Part shown: positions 1-11,006 of the stretch, in pieces
Position numbering within the stretch: the first letter of the stretch is position 1
How the letters are laid out: each line of letters starts with the position of its first letter
Source of the DNA: Ulva prolifera
Taxonomy: Eukaryota > Chlorophyta > Ulvophyceae > Ulvales > Ulvaceae
Assembly (NCBI GenBank): GCA_023078555.1
Contig: CM041201.1
Span: forward strand, 2,177,713-2,241,712
Reading direction: 5' to 3'
DNA length: 64,000 nucleotides
Translations under genes and position numbers: made by a program
The notes under the pieces: generated by a model
What the model was told of the DNA's origin: nothing
The model's input: only the letters and a program-made list of their open reading frames with translations
The model's database searches: none

Positions 1-792
1 GCTGCACACATGTCTGTCCGGCTTTGCCCTTGCAACACACATGTGCAGCACGGTTTTTGCATGCGTGACCAGTGCACTACAGCCACACACGGCTAAGCGC
101 TAAAACAAACAACCCCGCCCTCATCTATAACGCTGCACCACACTGCAATGCAACGACAAGTGCGGCAAGGGAGGAAACATTGTAAAAGCAACGAGCAGCG
201 CAAGGACAGGTAAACCAACCCAGCACAATGCACTCAAACCACAGTCTGCCGCCAACACACACCACGCACCTTGTCCTTGTGACACACACCATGCACCCGA
301 GCCACCCCTCGACCGAGCACAACACAAATGTGCCCGGGGTCACGCCGATTGAGCATGGACGTCATCTCTGATGTACACAAACCACACACAGATTCACACC
401 AACACGCACACCCACCCACGCCTGCCCATACACCACACTGTGTAATCCGATCATCTGCGCAACCATCGAGTCGCTCAATCAACCCGAACCTGGCATGTGC
501 AGCAAGCGCGCGTCGATTTGCTGCAGCGCTCACCAACATAGATCCCCCACTCGAACGAGGGCACCCCCGGCACACGCTTGACCGTTGCAATCGCCAAGCT
601 GTCCTCACATCATCACACGCATTGAACATTGCACTGACTCTTTCCTCGCCTCACCCTTTGCCTCGACCATTTCGACCAACGGCACGAACACCGCACAAGT
701 GCGAACATGTCTAATCAAACACATGACAAGAACCTCCACCCAAACTACACTGCAATGAGTCACTCTTGATCTCCCTTGGCACCCGCCAACAA
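1..792. other. no gene recognised
   Basis: The stretch is rich in CA/TG dinucleotides. Overlapping open frames occur on both strands, but none has a recognisable domain, a clear codon bias or a consistent splice structure. I see no support for a gene. Confidence 0.4.
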
Positions 793-1605
793 TCAACAAT
801 CGGGATCCCGTAACTTTGCAATGACTCTTGTCTCAGAGTCTACAATGCGCGCCATTAATCGTGGCTCAGACGCCTGACCCATAGCCTCAGCCTCCTTGAT
901 CCGTGCAAGGACTCGTTCCTCAGACTTCCTGAGCTGTTCAGTGCTTTGTTGCTGAGAGTCCCTGAGCTTTGCAGTAATTCGCTGCTCAGAGTCCAAAAGC
1001 CTTTCAATGAACCGTTGCTCAGAGTCCCTAAGCCTTTCAGTGATTCGTTGCTCCGAGTTCCGGATAGCGTCGGTGATATGGGAAGTAGTGTCGAGATAAT
1101 ACCACGTCAAAACAAATACACCCCACATCAATATCGCACACTCCGGAAAGAATGGCACATTCCCGTCCAAAGCCGCCTTGACCTTGAAGGGGGATAATGT
1201 GCTGCACAGACAGCCCGTTCGATCACGTTGTACGATGAAAGCGGCGTGCAACGTACCAAAGCGCGCTTCTGGAAGCGACATATGATAGCATGGACCGCAC
1301 ATTGCGGAGACGTCCGACACGCACCGACTAGGATGACGAAGCCGACGCCCACGCACATCAAGGGTTGCAATTCCCGGGCTAGGCCTGGATCGGACAATGC
1401 GCATATCAATCCTTTTGAAACTGCATGATGGCCATAATACACGAGCGATGGTGGACATCGCTTCGCGTATGATTTCTTGTAACACACGTCGAGAATTTTG
1501 CAAAGCTGCGTTAGATGTGTCTTTGCGCCTTGATACGCAATCCTTCAGCGGTACATACAACTTTAAACTGTCTAAACAGTATCTTTGCTTCGGCCGTCGT
1601 AGCAA
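793..1605 (-). CDS. hypothetical protein: one TM segment and 11-residue coiled-coil repeats
   Basis: I do not recognise this protein. A single open frame of 270 codons ends at 793. Its N-terminal half is compositionally poor and may be intron or UTR. The convincing part is the C-terminal 110 residues. There a hydrophobic segment (ILMWGVFVLTWYYL, about residues 158-171) is followed by seven or eight imperfect 11-residue units of the type RDSEQRITERL, rich in Glu, Arg and Ser with Leu or Ile at fixed positions. That spacing fits a hendecad coiled coil projecting from a membrane anchor. In the DNA the units are 33-bp tandem repeats. The start codon is uncertain and the gene may be spliced. The open frame could instead be a by-product of a 33-bp minisatellite without stops. 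Confidence 0.4.
   Translation of the reverse strand: MLRRPKQRYCLDSLKLYVPLKDCVSRRKDTSNAALQNSRRVLQEIIREAMSTIARVLWPSCSFKRIDMRIVRSRPSPGIATLDVRGRRLRHPSRCVSDVSAMCGPCYHMSLPEARFGTLHAAFIVQRDRTGCLCSTLSPFKVKAALDGNVPFFPECAILMWGVFVLTWYYLDTTSHITDAIRNSEQRITERLRDSEQRFIERLLDSEQRITAKLRDSQQQSTEQLRKSEERVLARIKEAEAMGQASEPRLMARIVDSETRVIAKLRDPDC
826..1072 (-). repeat. 33-bp tandem repeat coding for 11-residue units
   Basis: About seven imperfect 33-bp units, each containing a CTCAGAGTCC-like core on the plus strand, lie head to tail. One unit is longer. The period is a multiple of three, so on the minus strand it gives the 11-residue coiled-coil repeat of the surrounding ORF. Confidence 0.7.
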
Positions 1606-3863
1606 CCAGCTTTGTCCTGCAGCCTGTCAGCTACTCGCTCTCGACGCCTATGCTCGCCTGACGACCCGGGAGTAATAATCTCGTATGCTTATATGCATAC
1701 AGCATGATTATACGCATATAAATACCCGCGTATAATCATCGAAATTTTTTACAGTTCATATGGTACTTACTCGACACACACGAATCGAAATGTGACACGA
1801 TACCTTCTGAGCTAGTGAAATGAGCTCGTCGCAAACAGCTGTGAAGCAGCCTTCCAGAGCCAAGAGTACAGGATACTGCATACCATAATTATTGTAGGGA
1901 TGCTGTTGTGAAACAGGCGGGTGCTTGTCCTATTCGACGCCGCACTCAGAAGTGTTCAACGTATAGCCTGCAGACATCGGTACAGCCCGTCAGTGTGATT
2001 CACATTGGCTCTCCAGTGGCCGACTTTAAGGGTGTGTGTTAGATGGTTTGTGAGTTGTGAGGTCAAGTAGCCCCTGAAATCTGCAGCCAACACGGTGGTG
2101 TGGCAACTATGAAAGGCTGGTGCCATGGTGTTGAGGAATGTTATGGCTGTTTGTGCCACGAGTGAGGTCAAAAAATCATGTTCAGCCTCAGAATGAAACT
2201 GCGTGACACCCAGGGCCACCACCGCACCCATTGTGCTCATATGGGATTAAACAGTGTTGTGGACCTGCATCAATGTCGACGCTGCCAGATGCAGCCTCTG
2301 CCACGACCACCAGCATATGTGTTTCACAGCTTGTCGATCAGCATTTCCATCACCTCGCATCTCCAAAACCCGCGATTCCTCAGGTTCAAGTTTCCGTCTG
2401 CATGCTGCCTCATCGCCCATTCATCGTTCGCCAGTTTTCTTGTGCATCCCCGGCATTCAATTGAGACATATATTCGTTTCCGTGAAATCGTTTGCAGCTG
2501 GTATTGCGTCTCACTGAGTGACATTGCTTTGCGGGACTTACGATTCAGTTCTGGAGTGCGGCATGATGCATGGTGCTGACGCGAGGAGAGCGATTGTGCA
2601 TCAAACTCGCGATCGCTTGCAGTGTCTGCAGAACGTACGTCGAGCGCACTGTCTATGCCAGAGCCGTTCGATGGCACGAACCACGACGAAAATGCTGAGG
2701 GAGATCGCAACTGTGGTATTTCCTGCGCGGTGCAGTAGAAAGGTAGCTCTTCGTCGCCTGTTCAAACTCACAAAGGAAAAGACGCTTGCCCGCTCTGTGG
2801 CCGGGGTCCAGCGGCACAGCGAGCGCGTCGAGTCGGGACGAAGGTGTCTGTGACGACGCGTCACGACGCATGACAGCCAAGCCTTGCTGAGAATGCACTC
2901 AGCGCAGCCCGAACAAGTGGGGTGCACCATCGATTCAAAATGACGCCAATTTAGAGGTCGAGCCGCGGCCACTACATGCAGCTCCGGCCACTGCCGCTAC
3001 TGTGGCCCGGAATTTGCGCGTTTCACTGTACCAGCCCAAGCCTGACAAAACGGCCCCGCCCCGGGGTGGCTGCAAGGCAGCCGGGACACGCGCAGTAGGC
3101 ATGCTGGGTCGTGCAGGGCGCGTTGTATTCACGCAAAACTGGCACCATCTCCTTTCATAGCGTCTGCATACATCTTGCCATCCATGCATCCATCCCCAGG
3201 TCTGGCCCAGAAGCTTTGGATGATGCCAACCCAGCAGTGGCGCCTGAGACTCTGCATGTGTTGCCCGCCATGCTTGTGTTGACAGTACGCAATATCATGC
3301 ATCTCTAAGAAATGTGTGAACAAAACGAAGAGGCAAGATTGGACGTTTGGAAGATGCATCATGCACACAATGTGACCTACTTTTTGAGTTGAGAACTGTC
3401 ACAACAGGTGTGTGCTTGCCATCCGTTGCATATCCAGGGGCACAACGGGCAGCCGACACGCTGACGTCACACAGCCCAGGCGGCTGAAGGCAAATGTTTG
3501 CATGCCAGCGATTTGCAGTAGTGCGCTCATACCAGTGGTCAGGTTAAAAAGCCACAAAAGTGCCCAGAAAGCTGGCATACTGTGGGGGAAAAACGCCGAC
3601 GCCAGAGCACCTGCGGTGCTACCCCAGCATCACAAGCATCACCGCGTCCTGGATGCCATCCATCAGAAGCAACTGCACACGGGTCACATCTGCATGCATG
3701 GACGGAGCAACTGCACTTGCCGCTGCACGCCGCCAGCCAGCAAAGCGGGAACTCGCGTGCAGGAACGCATCTGCGACTCCGTGCAAACAACACCCCGGAG
3801 CTGTGCGCTGAATGGCGCCGTGCTGTGCGCTGAATGGTGCTGTGCTGTGCGCCCAGGGGCACG
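1606..3863. other. intergenic, possible unrecognised minus-strand exons at 2.3-3.2 kb
   Basis: At 1680-1760 there is an AT-rich patch with palindromic TATGCATA-like motifs and a TATAAATA string. The minus strand at 2324-2710 and 2653-3189 has hydrophilic open stretches that look more exon-like than their surroundings, with possible AG acceptors between them. No family is recognisable and I cannot build a consistent gene. Confidence 0.3.
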
Positions 3864-6343
3864 CTACGCCGGCACGGCCGCCTCCTCCGTCAGCTCGACA
3901 GCGGTGTCCGCATACTCACCTGCCATCAGCGTGGCGGGCTCCTCCGCGGCGTTGGTGACCTCGACCGCGCCGGCGATGGCAACGCCGGCCGCAAAGACCA
4001 CCGGGCCGGTGACCTTGAGGCTCGTGCAGCCCTTGAGGGACGGGTAGCCCTCCACGAGCGCCTCCATCTTGTCCACGAGCTTGTAGTGCTTGTCATCGAG
4101 CTTGATGAGCGGCTGCTGCTCCACCGCGAGCTCGACGGTCGACGCCTCGGTCACGACGTACGCGTCGGAGCGCAGGCAGAAGAGGTCGCTGCAGGTCTTG
4201 ACGGGCGCGAAGCGCGTGCGCGGCACGACGACCGCACCTGCGCCGTCAAAGCACTCGACCGCGCTGCCCATCGCCGTCTCGAGCTGGAACACCGGCGCCG
4301 TGCTGCTGTCGCGGGGGTTGACGGTCTTCTTGTTCTTGATGAGGGGCAGCGGCAGCATGCCGTTGCTCGCGGCCATCGTCTCCTGCAGCGCCTCGAGGTT
4401 CACCCAGAGGTTGTTCGTGTTGAAGAACTTGTGCTTCCCGATGTCCTCAAACGCGTCCTTGTCGTCCGGCGCGCACATCGCACTCTCCCGCAGCATCAGC
4501 TTGCCTGCAGACGCACCCACACACACACTTGAGCCGCGCAGCATCCGGCTCAGGTCGGCTGCGGCAGCACACCGGCACTGTGATGGGTGAACGGCATGAG
4601 ACCGACCTGCGCTGCTCTGGGGAGCAAGCCCACGGCCAACGCCACAGCCGGAGGCATCAGTGTGCCACGGAGTGTAATGTTGCAGGATTGCGCTTCAGGG
4701 GCTCACGTAAGGCACGGCTCCCGGTGGAGGATGAGGGCAGTTGACAGGAGCTGTTTGAACTCAGGTGCGGCGAGACGGTTGTGTGGCTGCTGGCCTCCGG
4801 CGCTTTCTCTGACGCTCCCGGGTGGGCCAGCGCGGACCACCCGGAGCAGCTGGGCAAGGACGGAGCGCTGTGATCAGCGCAGCAGGGGGGGAACGTTCAG
4901 ACGGCACATCACCGCTGTCAGTGCTCGAATTTGGAATCGCCGCATGGGTGCCGCACCGTCAGATGTGCGGCGGCAGAGGTGCCCGCCCTTCTTGTCGGAG
5001 GCTGTGCGCTCGGCAACCTCCATGCAGAAGGGCTGCTGCGTCGTGGCAAAGTGGTTGAGGAGCTTCAGGTCAAGGGTGGCGCCGAGGTTGTCCGAGTTGC
5101 TGACAAACACATACTTGATGCCCTCTGACAGGAGCTTCGCGAGCATTCCTGACCCGAGGAGGGATGGGTAGATATCACCGTGGCCTGGGGGGCACCTGCA
5201 GCGAGCGACGTGAAGCATGTGTCAGCAATGATGCTTGTCCAGGAGCTGCATAGCAAAGCATATTGCGCCAGCTGGCGCCTGGCACAGGTGAGCTGTCCAT
5301 GGCATCAGCTGCAGAGCGGTGGTTGCTGAGCGTACCACTCCATATCTGGGTTCTCCGGGAATTCCACGGGGTCCATAGTGGCTGCGTCGATCTTCGGAGA
5401 CTTGTTCTGCAGCAGCTCCCAGCCATCCTCCGCAACCAGGTCTGGGTGTGTCCCGGACAGATGCTCACGCGTGTCAGCCGAGGTGGAGAAGGAGTTCATC
5501 AGAACGAACCGGACATTGCTACCGAATGACTCCCGCGTCTTCTTGACCTTCAAGTACGGAAGAGGGATCGCTCAAAGGCTCAGTTGTGGGGACTCGGCCG
5601 CACATGGCTCACACAGGTGCTCCCATGCATGCCACTGCCAAGCGCACCTGCTCTGCGATGAGGTCCAAAAATGTCTTCCCATCCTTGACTGGCAACAGTG
5701 ACTTGGCTTTCTCAAGGCCCATGGATGTACCGAGGCCACCATTAAGCTTGAGCACAGCTGTAGCGGACAACAGCGTCTGTGCGTCCTCGGGGTCTTCCAG
5801 CTCCTCGTACACCGGGAGAGACTGCAAGGTCCGACATCCTCAAATTACAAGACTGGCCAGCAGCATGTGCGAGACAGATGTGCGCGTGGGATGCGTTTGA
5901 CTGTATCTCACACGATACGTTCATAGCGACCGCACGCGTCCAGCTGGCAGTGAGTGACCGGCCAGGTCCGACACACTTTGCGATGCACACCACAAAAGCA
6001 CCACCGATTCGACTACTGTGACGGGCTCGTGCTGATACGTGCCACACGATTCGTCGTTTTCCAGCTGCTCCGCATGTGATGGCACTGCCAGCGCGAAACG
6101 TCGGATGTGTCAACACAGATTGCGTCTGCGCCCAACCGTCACTGCAGTGGCCCCTGAAGACGTATAAATGTCAAGCGAGATGATCAGGCGTCGCAAATAA
6201 GCACAAACCTCGATGGCTTCGATGCTTCCTTCCGGCACAATGCCATCGACACCCGCCACGAGCTGTTCGTAATTGTGACGAAATGCAGCAATAGCAGCTT
6301 CGTTGAGGCCATCAGCCTTCATTTTCTCCTCGAACTTATCCAT
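3864..6343 (-). CDS. UGP: UTP--glucose-1-phosphate uridylyltransferase (UGPase), five exons
   Basis: Makes UDP-glucose from UTP and glucose-1-phosphate in the cytosol, the entry point to sucrose, cell-wall and glycoprotein sugars. Minus-strand exons: 6343-6209, 5821-5648, 5547-5336, 5195-4957 and 4504-3864. All junctions are GT-AG and keep frame, giving 466 residues, close to the usual 470. Exon 1 starts MDKFEEKMK. Exon 2 holds the nucleotide-binding loop KLNGGLGTSMG and the conserved KSLLPVKDGKTFLDLI. Exon 3 holds RFVLMNSFST. Exon 4 holds CPPGHGDIYPSL and the UTP-contacting NSDNLGA. Exon 5 holds KFFNTNNLWVNLEAL and ends in the left-handed beta-helix (LKVTGPVVFAAGVAIAG). The family is the eukaryotic plant and animal type, not bacterial GalU. 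Nothing suggests inactivation. Confidence 0.95.
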
Positions 6344-8341
6344 GGTGATTCAAGCAGCACACTTCCAATGCTGACCGCGCTGCGAGATTTGCGATGTGTG
6401 ACGTGCGATGTCTGACGTGCAAGCGATGGGCCACTGTTAAACCACAAGGTTGACAAACAAAAACTCAGTGTGTCCTTCAGCGGCCTATGAGTCGAATGGA
6501 GGAGCTAGGCATCATCGCACACGACCGTGATTTCCCATGAAATCGCGCACCCGCGATGTCTCGGATCTGTCGAGAAGACTTGTAACAGTTAGTTGTATGC
6601 TCTGCAGGCATCATTTTCGCGCAGGACAATCCGATGCAGCGCTTGACGTTCCCCACACCCGCATTCCATCAAACACGTTGACCGATTCGAAGAATTTGAT
6701 CTTTCCAACACCTGCATGGGTGTGCTCCTTTTAGAGACATGTTTCGTATGCAGTGTCAATACACAGCCTGCCATCATGCAGGTGATGCAGTGCTTGCAGT
6801 TCACCACCAATCGCCCTGAAATTGTCCTCTTCGAGTACTAGTACCACAAAAGGGCGTCTGGCCTTCTGGCAGTTCAGTCAAAGGCAGTGCAAGGTTGTTG
6901 CACGCCCTTGACTACATCACAAAGAAGGCAATGCAGACATTGTTTGTCGAACACGAATGCGTGCCTAGAGGGCCGTCAACACATTATGAGTGACTGTGTG
7001 TTCAAAAGAACACGACAGCGGCAAATCCAGGATCTCTCTCTGGCACCAGGCGTGGCCGGCTCTGCGCAGCCATACATCCGCAGACTCATCTGCGTTTATC
7101 GTCAGACAGCATTGCGCGAACATCAGCTATGCTGAACATTCTTGTCAGAGGTGCATCTGTTCAACTGAAGGCAGCATGTATACGGCATGCTGCTAGCAAG
7201 TAACGATACAGATGCTATGTTTCAACCGTGTTTGTGGCCTGCAAAGTCCCCGTGTTGAACTCTTTGCAACAGCGCGGTGCCAATGAGAAGTATTGAGTGA
7301 GGCTGAAAGATAGACACACAGTGGCCACGCGTGCGCCAGTGTGCCCCCACCCGCCTCCAGGGGAGGGTTGTGTGCTTGCAAACTTTCGCCATACAGTGCA
7401 GTACTCACATCTAGGCCATGCAGGCGATGAACGAGGGTGCGGCCAAGTGCTCCTCTACAGGAGTTGCCGCGAGTTGGTTTGGTGACTCGTCGGTTGTTGA
7501 GTACAGTAAACCTGAGTTGACTGAGCCGGATCCTGAAGAGGACATTGGCAATTCCGAGTAAACGGGACCATGTGCCAAAGGTTGGCTGGACCGGACATTG
7601 TTGGGTGCCTTGGTCAAACTGGCTCAACTATGGACAGCACCGCAAGAACCCCATGCATGATGCACCCAGTGCTGTGGAAGCGCGCCTCCAATCACAGCGC
7701 TGCATGCATGCATGCGCTTCACCTCCGAAAGGAACTGCTGACTCACTGCATTCAGTAGGGCGATATCGTATGCTTTCTATACATTCTGCAATCCACATTC
7801 CAGCATCGGCTTCGTGCCTGTGGCGTTCATGCGGCCCTCAAGCACCACAGACACGGAGACGCATCCCACAACCGTACTGCGATGCTAGCTCAAGCAAATT
7901 ACATAAAGCATGTGAGGCCGGGCGCGGCTTGCACCCAGGCGGCACGGGCCACAGTCGCTGCTTGAGCCAGCGAGCCTCGAAGCACCCAGTGCCCAGGGCG
8001 CGATGGCAGCCCTGCTGGCGGGTGGGTGGCAGCCGGTGATGTGGCGCCGAGGCTGCGGAGGCTGCGGAGGCGTGCCGGGTCACCCCACAGCCACCGCCCC
8101 CGGGCCACTTCTTCGTACACGGCAGAGCGGACACATGCACGATGCACCAGGGCAGCCACCGGCCGCGTGAAGGCACAGACGCCTCAGCGCCACCCAGCAC
8201 CCAGCCCCACCAAGCGACAGGCAGCATTCGCCCCGTCGCCACGCGGTTGAGGCGTGGTCGCTACAGCCTACACAGCGAGACGCTGTTCCTGTGGCGCAGC
8301 GCAGCAGCACCGGCCACGCCTCATGAAACAGCCCCTTACAG
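6344..8341. other. intergenic between UGPase and rhodanese gene
   Basis: The UGPase promoter must lie just right of 6343. Short open frames at 7.2-7.6 kb and 7.8-8.3 kb show no domain. A stretch near 7495-7515 resembles one near 15760-15790 (both carry AGTAAACCTGAGT or its complement), which suggests a short dispersed repeat. Confidence 0.4.
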
Positions 8342-9600
8342 CTACTCGTCAAACATGTAGACCTCCCTGCCGTCTTGCACCCAGGCGCCCATGCCGTTCT
8401 TCAGCACCCGCACGCCACGATACCCCGACATCACGAGCTGGTACGCTGCCACGAGCGACCGGCTCTGGATGCCGATGGCCGTGACCCCCTCTTGCGGCTC
8501 CAGCGTCCCGCCGATGGCGCAGCACACCACAACGCCCGCCTCCTTATCACCCACAGCTTCGCCCACTTCTGCAATACTTGCCTCCAAATCATTAGTACAC
8601 ATTACATTTTCGAAATCCTGAAGTGTGGAAGGGCAGCGGGCTGTGGTCGTGTCATTTCTGTCTGCTGTTTTCGCAGGCTGGCGATGTGGCCGGGATGGGG
8701 CAAAGCACCTCAAAAGCAAGGCGATGCACATCGACAGGAGGGCGAGAGGCGACAACAGCACGGGGGCTCCGCATGCTGCTGCGTGGGATAGCACATGGAC
8801 ATGTACAGCATACAGGCATGGCTGCGGCGGTTGAGAGGCAGGACTAACCTTGCATGAAGTCTGGATTTGGTTCAGTGCCGTTCATGACTCCGAACAAGAA
8901 GTATCCTACTCTGCGTGCAACCTTGTACGCGTCCCAGCCCTCGATGGGCCGGTACAGCGGCACGTTCACAGATCCTTGAATGAAGCCCTGCATCACACAG
9001 GTGGGTGTCGCCCGAGGTGCTCCCACCATGCTGCAGCTGACTGGGTGCAGCCATGTCAGCTGTTGGGGGTGTGGACAACACGACAGGCACGGTCAAGAAG
9101 AGTGGGCAGTTTCGGTCACCAAAACCTGGCTATGCAACACCCGAAGCACGACAGAGCGACAGAGAAGTGGCAAGTGTCTGGCAAGGAGGGGTGTGTACTC
9201 GTGGTGGTCAGCCCCTCAACCGCTTCACCAAGGATCTGGCGAACATAACAAGAAAGGAAGTATGCTCACCATGGCCATGCCAAGGTCCACTTGGCTGCAG
9301 CTCAATCGAGCACTATCCATCCACATGGCATCTATGAAGGCATCCACGTAGGGACAAAGAGAGTCGCTGCCAGACAGAGTGAGCTGAGAACCATGCGAAT
9401 GGCACACACGACAGCGACGCACCTTGCTGTATTGCTCCGCTGTCCGCACATCTAACACAGGAATACCCTTTTCTTGACAGATCGGCACCTCATGAGGGTT
9501 GACAAAGGTGACATTGTTGCTCTTCAGTGTTTGCATCATCTCCATCCAGGCAGCAGGCTCCGTTGGGGTCCGTCCGTCAACATTCAAACTAGTGCATCTT
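8342..9600 (-). CDS. rhodanese-like domain protein, probably plastid; 5' end unresolved
   Basis: A single-domain sulfurtransferase-like protein of the plant chloroplast type. Minus-strand exons: about 9600-9423 (5' limit uncertain), 8987-8849 and 8640-8342 (stop). Exon a carries PVLDVRTAEQYSK. Exon b carries GFIQGSVNVPLYRPIEGWD and FGVMNGTEPNPDF, typical of plastid rhodaneses. Exon c carries the active loop VVVCCAIGGTLEP, with the candidate catalytic cysteine, then SRSLVAAYQLVMSGYRGVRVLKNGMGAW. The obvious acceptor at 8617 would break the frame. The acceptor at 8641 (CCACAG) restores it and adds eight residues, so I prefer it. A transit peptide would lie upstream of 9545, where I could not place exons. 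Function is inferred from the family; members need not be true thiosulfate sulfurtransferases. Confidence 0.85.
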
Positions 9601-11006
9601 GACCGGATCACACGTGGCCTCCTGCATGCAGCCATGACTGAGCATTCCGGGCTGCAACGTAGTTCAAGTGTCCATGGCCATTGCCTCCGACACGAGCGTA
9701 TGTAGTTTGGACATCTGATGCCGCAGAAAACCACTGGCACGGGGAACCGGACAATTCACAAAGAGGTACAGCAGGCAGTAATTTGCATGCTCAGTTGGCG
9801 GTGCCCTGGCACGGTGACACGAGTATCCAGAGCCCCTGGAGCACCCAGCACAGACTGGATGACAATCGTTCGTGCCATGCAGGCTGCGCATCAAATGCAG
9901 GATGCACGCCTTATACAGGCTGCACACCCGGGGCAAGTGAAAGATATTTTTTGAGATCATATGCCTCAATGTAAGACCATTCCGTGAGCTCCTGAGCGCT
10001 GTTGATTTTGGGAAAGCACCTGGCCACCTTCTGTTGTGAGCACGACGGAGACGCGATGTGTGAGCGTGATGAACACGCGGTCGATCGAGTAGGCATATTT
10101 CTTCACAACACGGTCTCGAATGTGGCGGAGCTACGATGCACCACACCGACAGCACTGTATCGAGAACACGCAGTGCTGGGCTGTGCAAGGCCCGAAGCAG
10201 ATCAGCTGATGGATGCAGGCTGGCAGATAGACTGATGCTAAATTGTGTACACTCAAGTTCTGCTGCAATGCAGCCAGAGATCGGTACGTTTGTCAGGCGT
10301 TCTTACTTCATTGGGCACCGACAGACGGATCCCCACCGGGATCCCGCGAATCACACGCCCTGTCGCCACTTACACGTTCCTTTCGAAACGTCGCGAGTCA
10401 CTTTCTGGTTTGTCGCAGATCACTCAAGCATGCGCAGAGATGAAGAACTGATGATTTGCTCTTGCCTGGGTGATTTAATCTCGGCACCACGTGCAGTCGT
10501 GAGCTGTACCGTCTTCGGGAGACCCGTGATCAGGCTGGATTGGCCACTCTGCTAGGTCTTGTATAGACCACGGCGATCCACGCATCTCTGTCCCACGCTG
10601 TAATTGAAACCACAACTTGTACCCTGGAGATCGTTACAGCCAAACATGGCATCCAGTCGGATAGTTGTCGTTGGCGAAGCTGACCCGGAAGAAGTCATGT
10701 CCACACCCATGCTGATGTGTATGAGTAACGACAAGGGAAGCCTGCAGGACACAGCATCGTGCTTTTCCATGACCAGTCCATACATTTACAAACGGAAGCA
10801 AGCTTATGCATGCTAGCAAAACCGATACAATGCTCCGCATAGCTGCCTGTGATACATCATGATGTGTATTCAGGCCATAAAGCATGCCATTGTCGCCCTG
10901 CGCATCACGTTGGATGCATTTTTTCTGTCAAATCTTCACTGTCCAGTCCAGCAGAACTGGGGCCCTTCCGCCACAGCACCTTCGTCACTGCATGCATCAC
11001 CTGTGG
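9601..11006. other. no firm gene; may hold the 5' exons of the rhodanese gene
   Basis: A first exon with a plastid-targeting peptide for the minus-strand rhodanese gene is expected here. Open stretches on the minus strand at 9911-10096 and around 10020-10125 look weakly exon-like, but they match nothing I know and do not join cleanly. Confidence 0.3.

Noticed and set aside
3834-4532. Plus-strand ORF of 232 codons
   Set aside because: Antisense to the last UGPase exon, whose protein is unmistakable.
8617-8640. Acceptor at 8617 (ACTTCAG) for the last rhodanese exon
   Set aside because: It breaks the frame with the only good donor at 8848. The acceptor at 8641 keeps frame and the domain.
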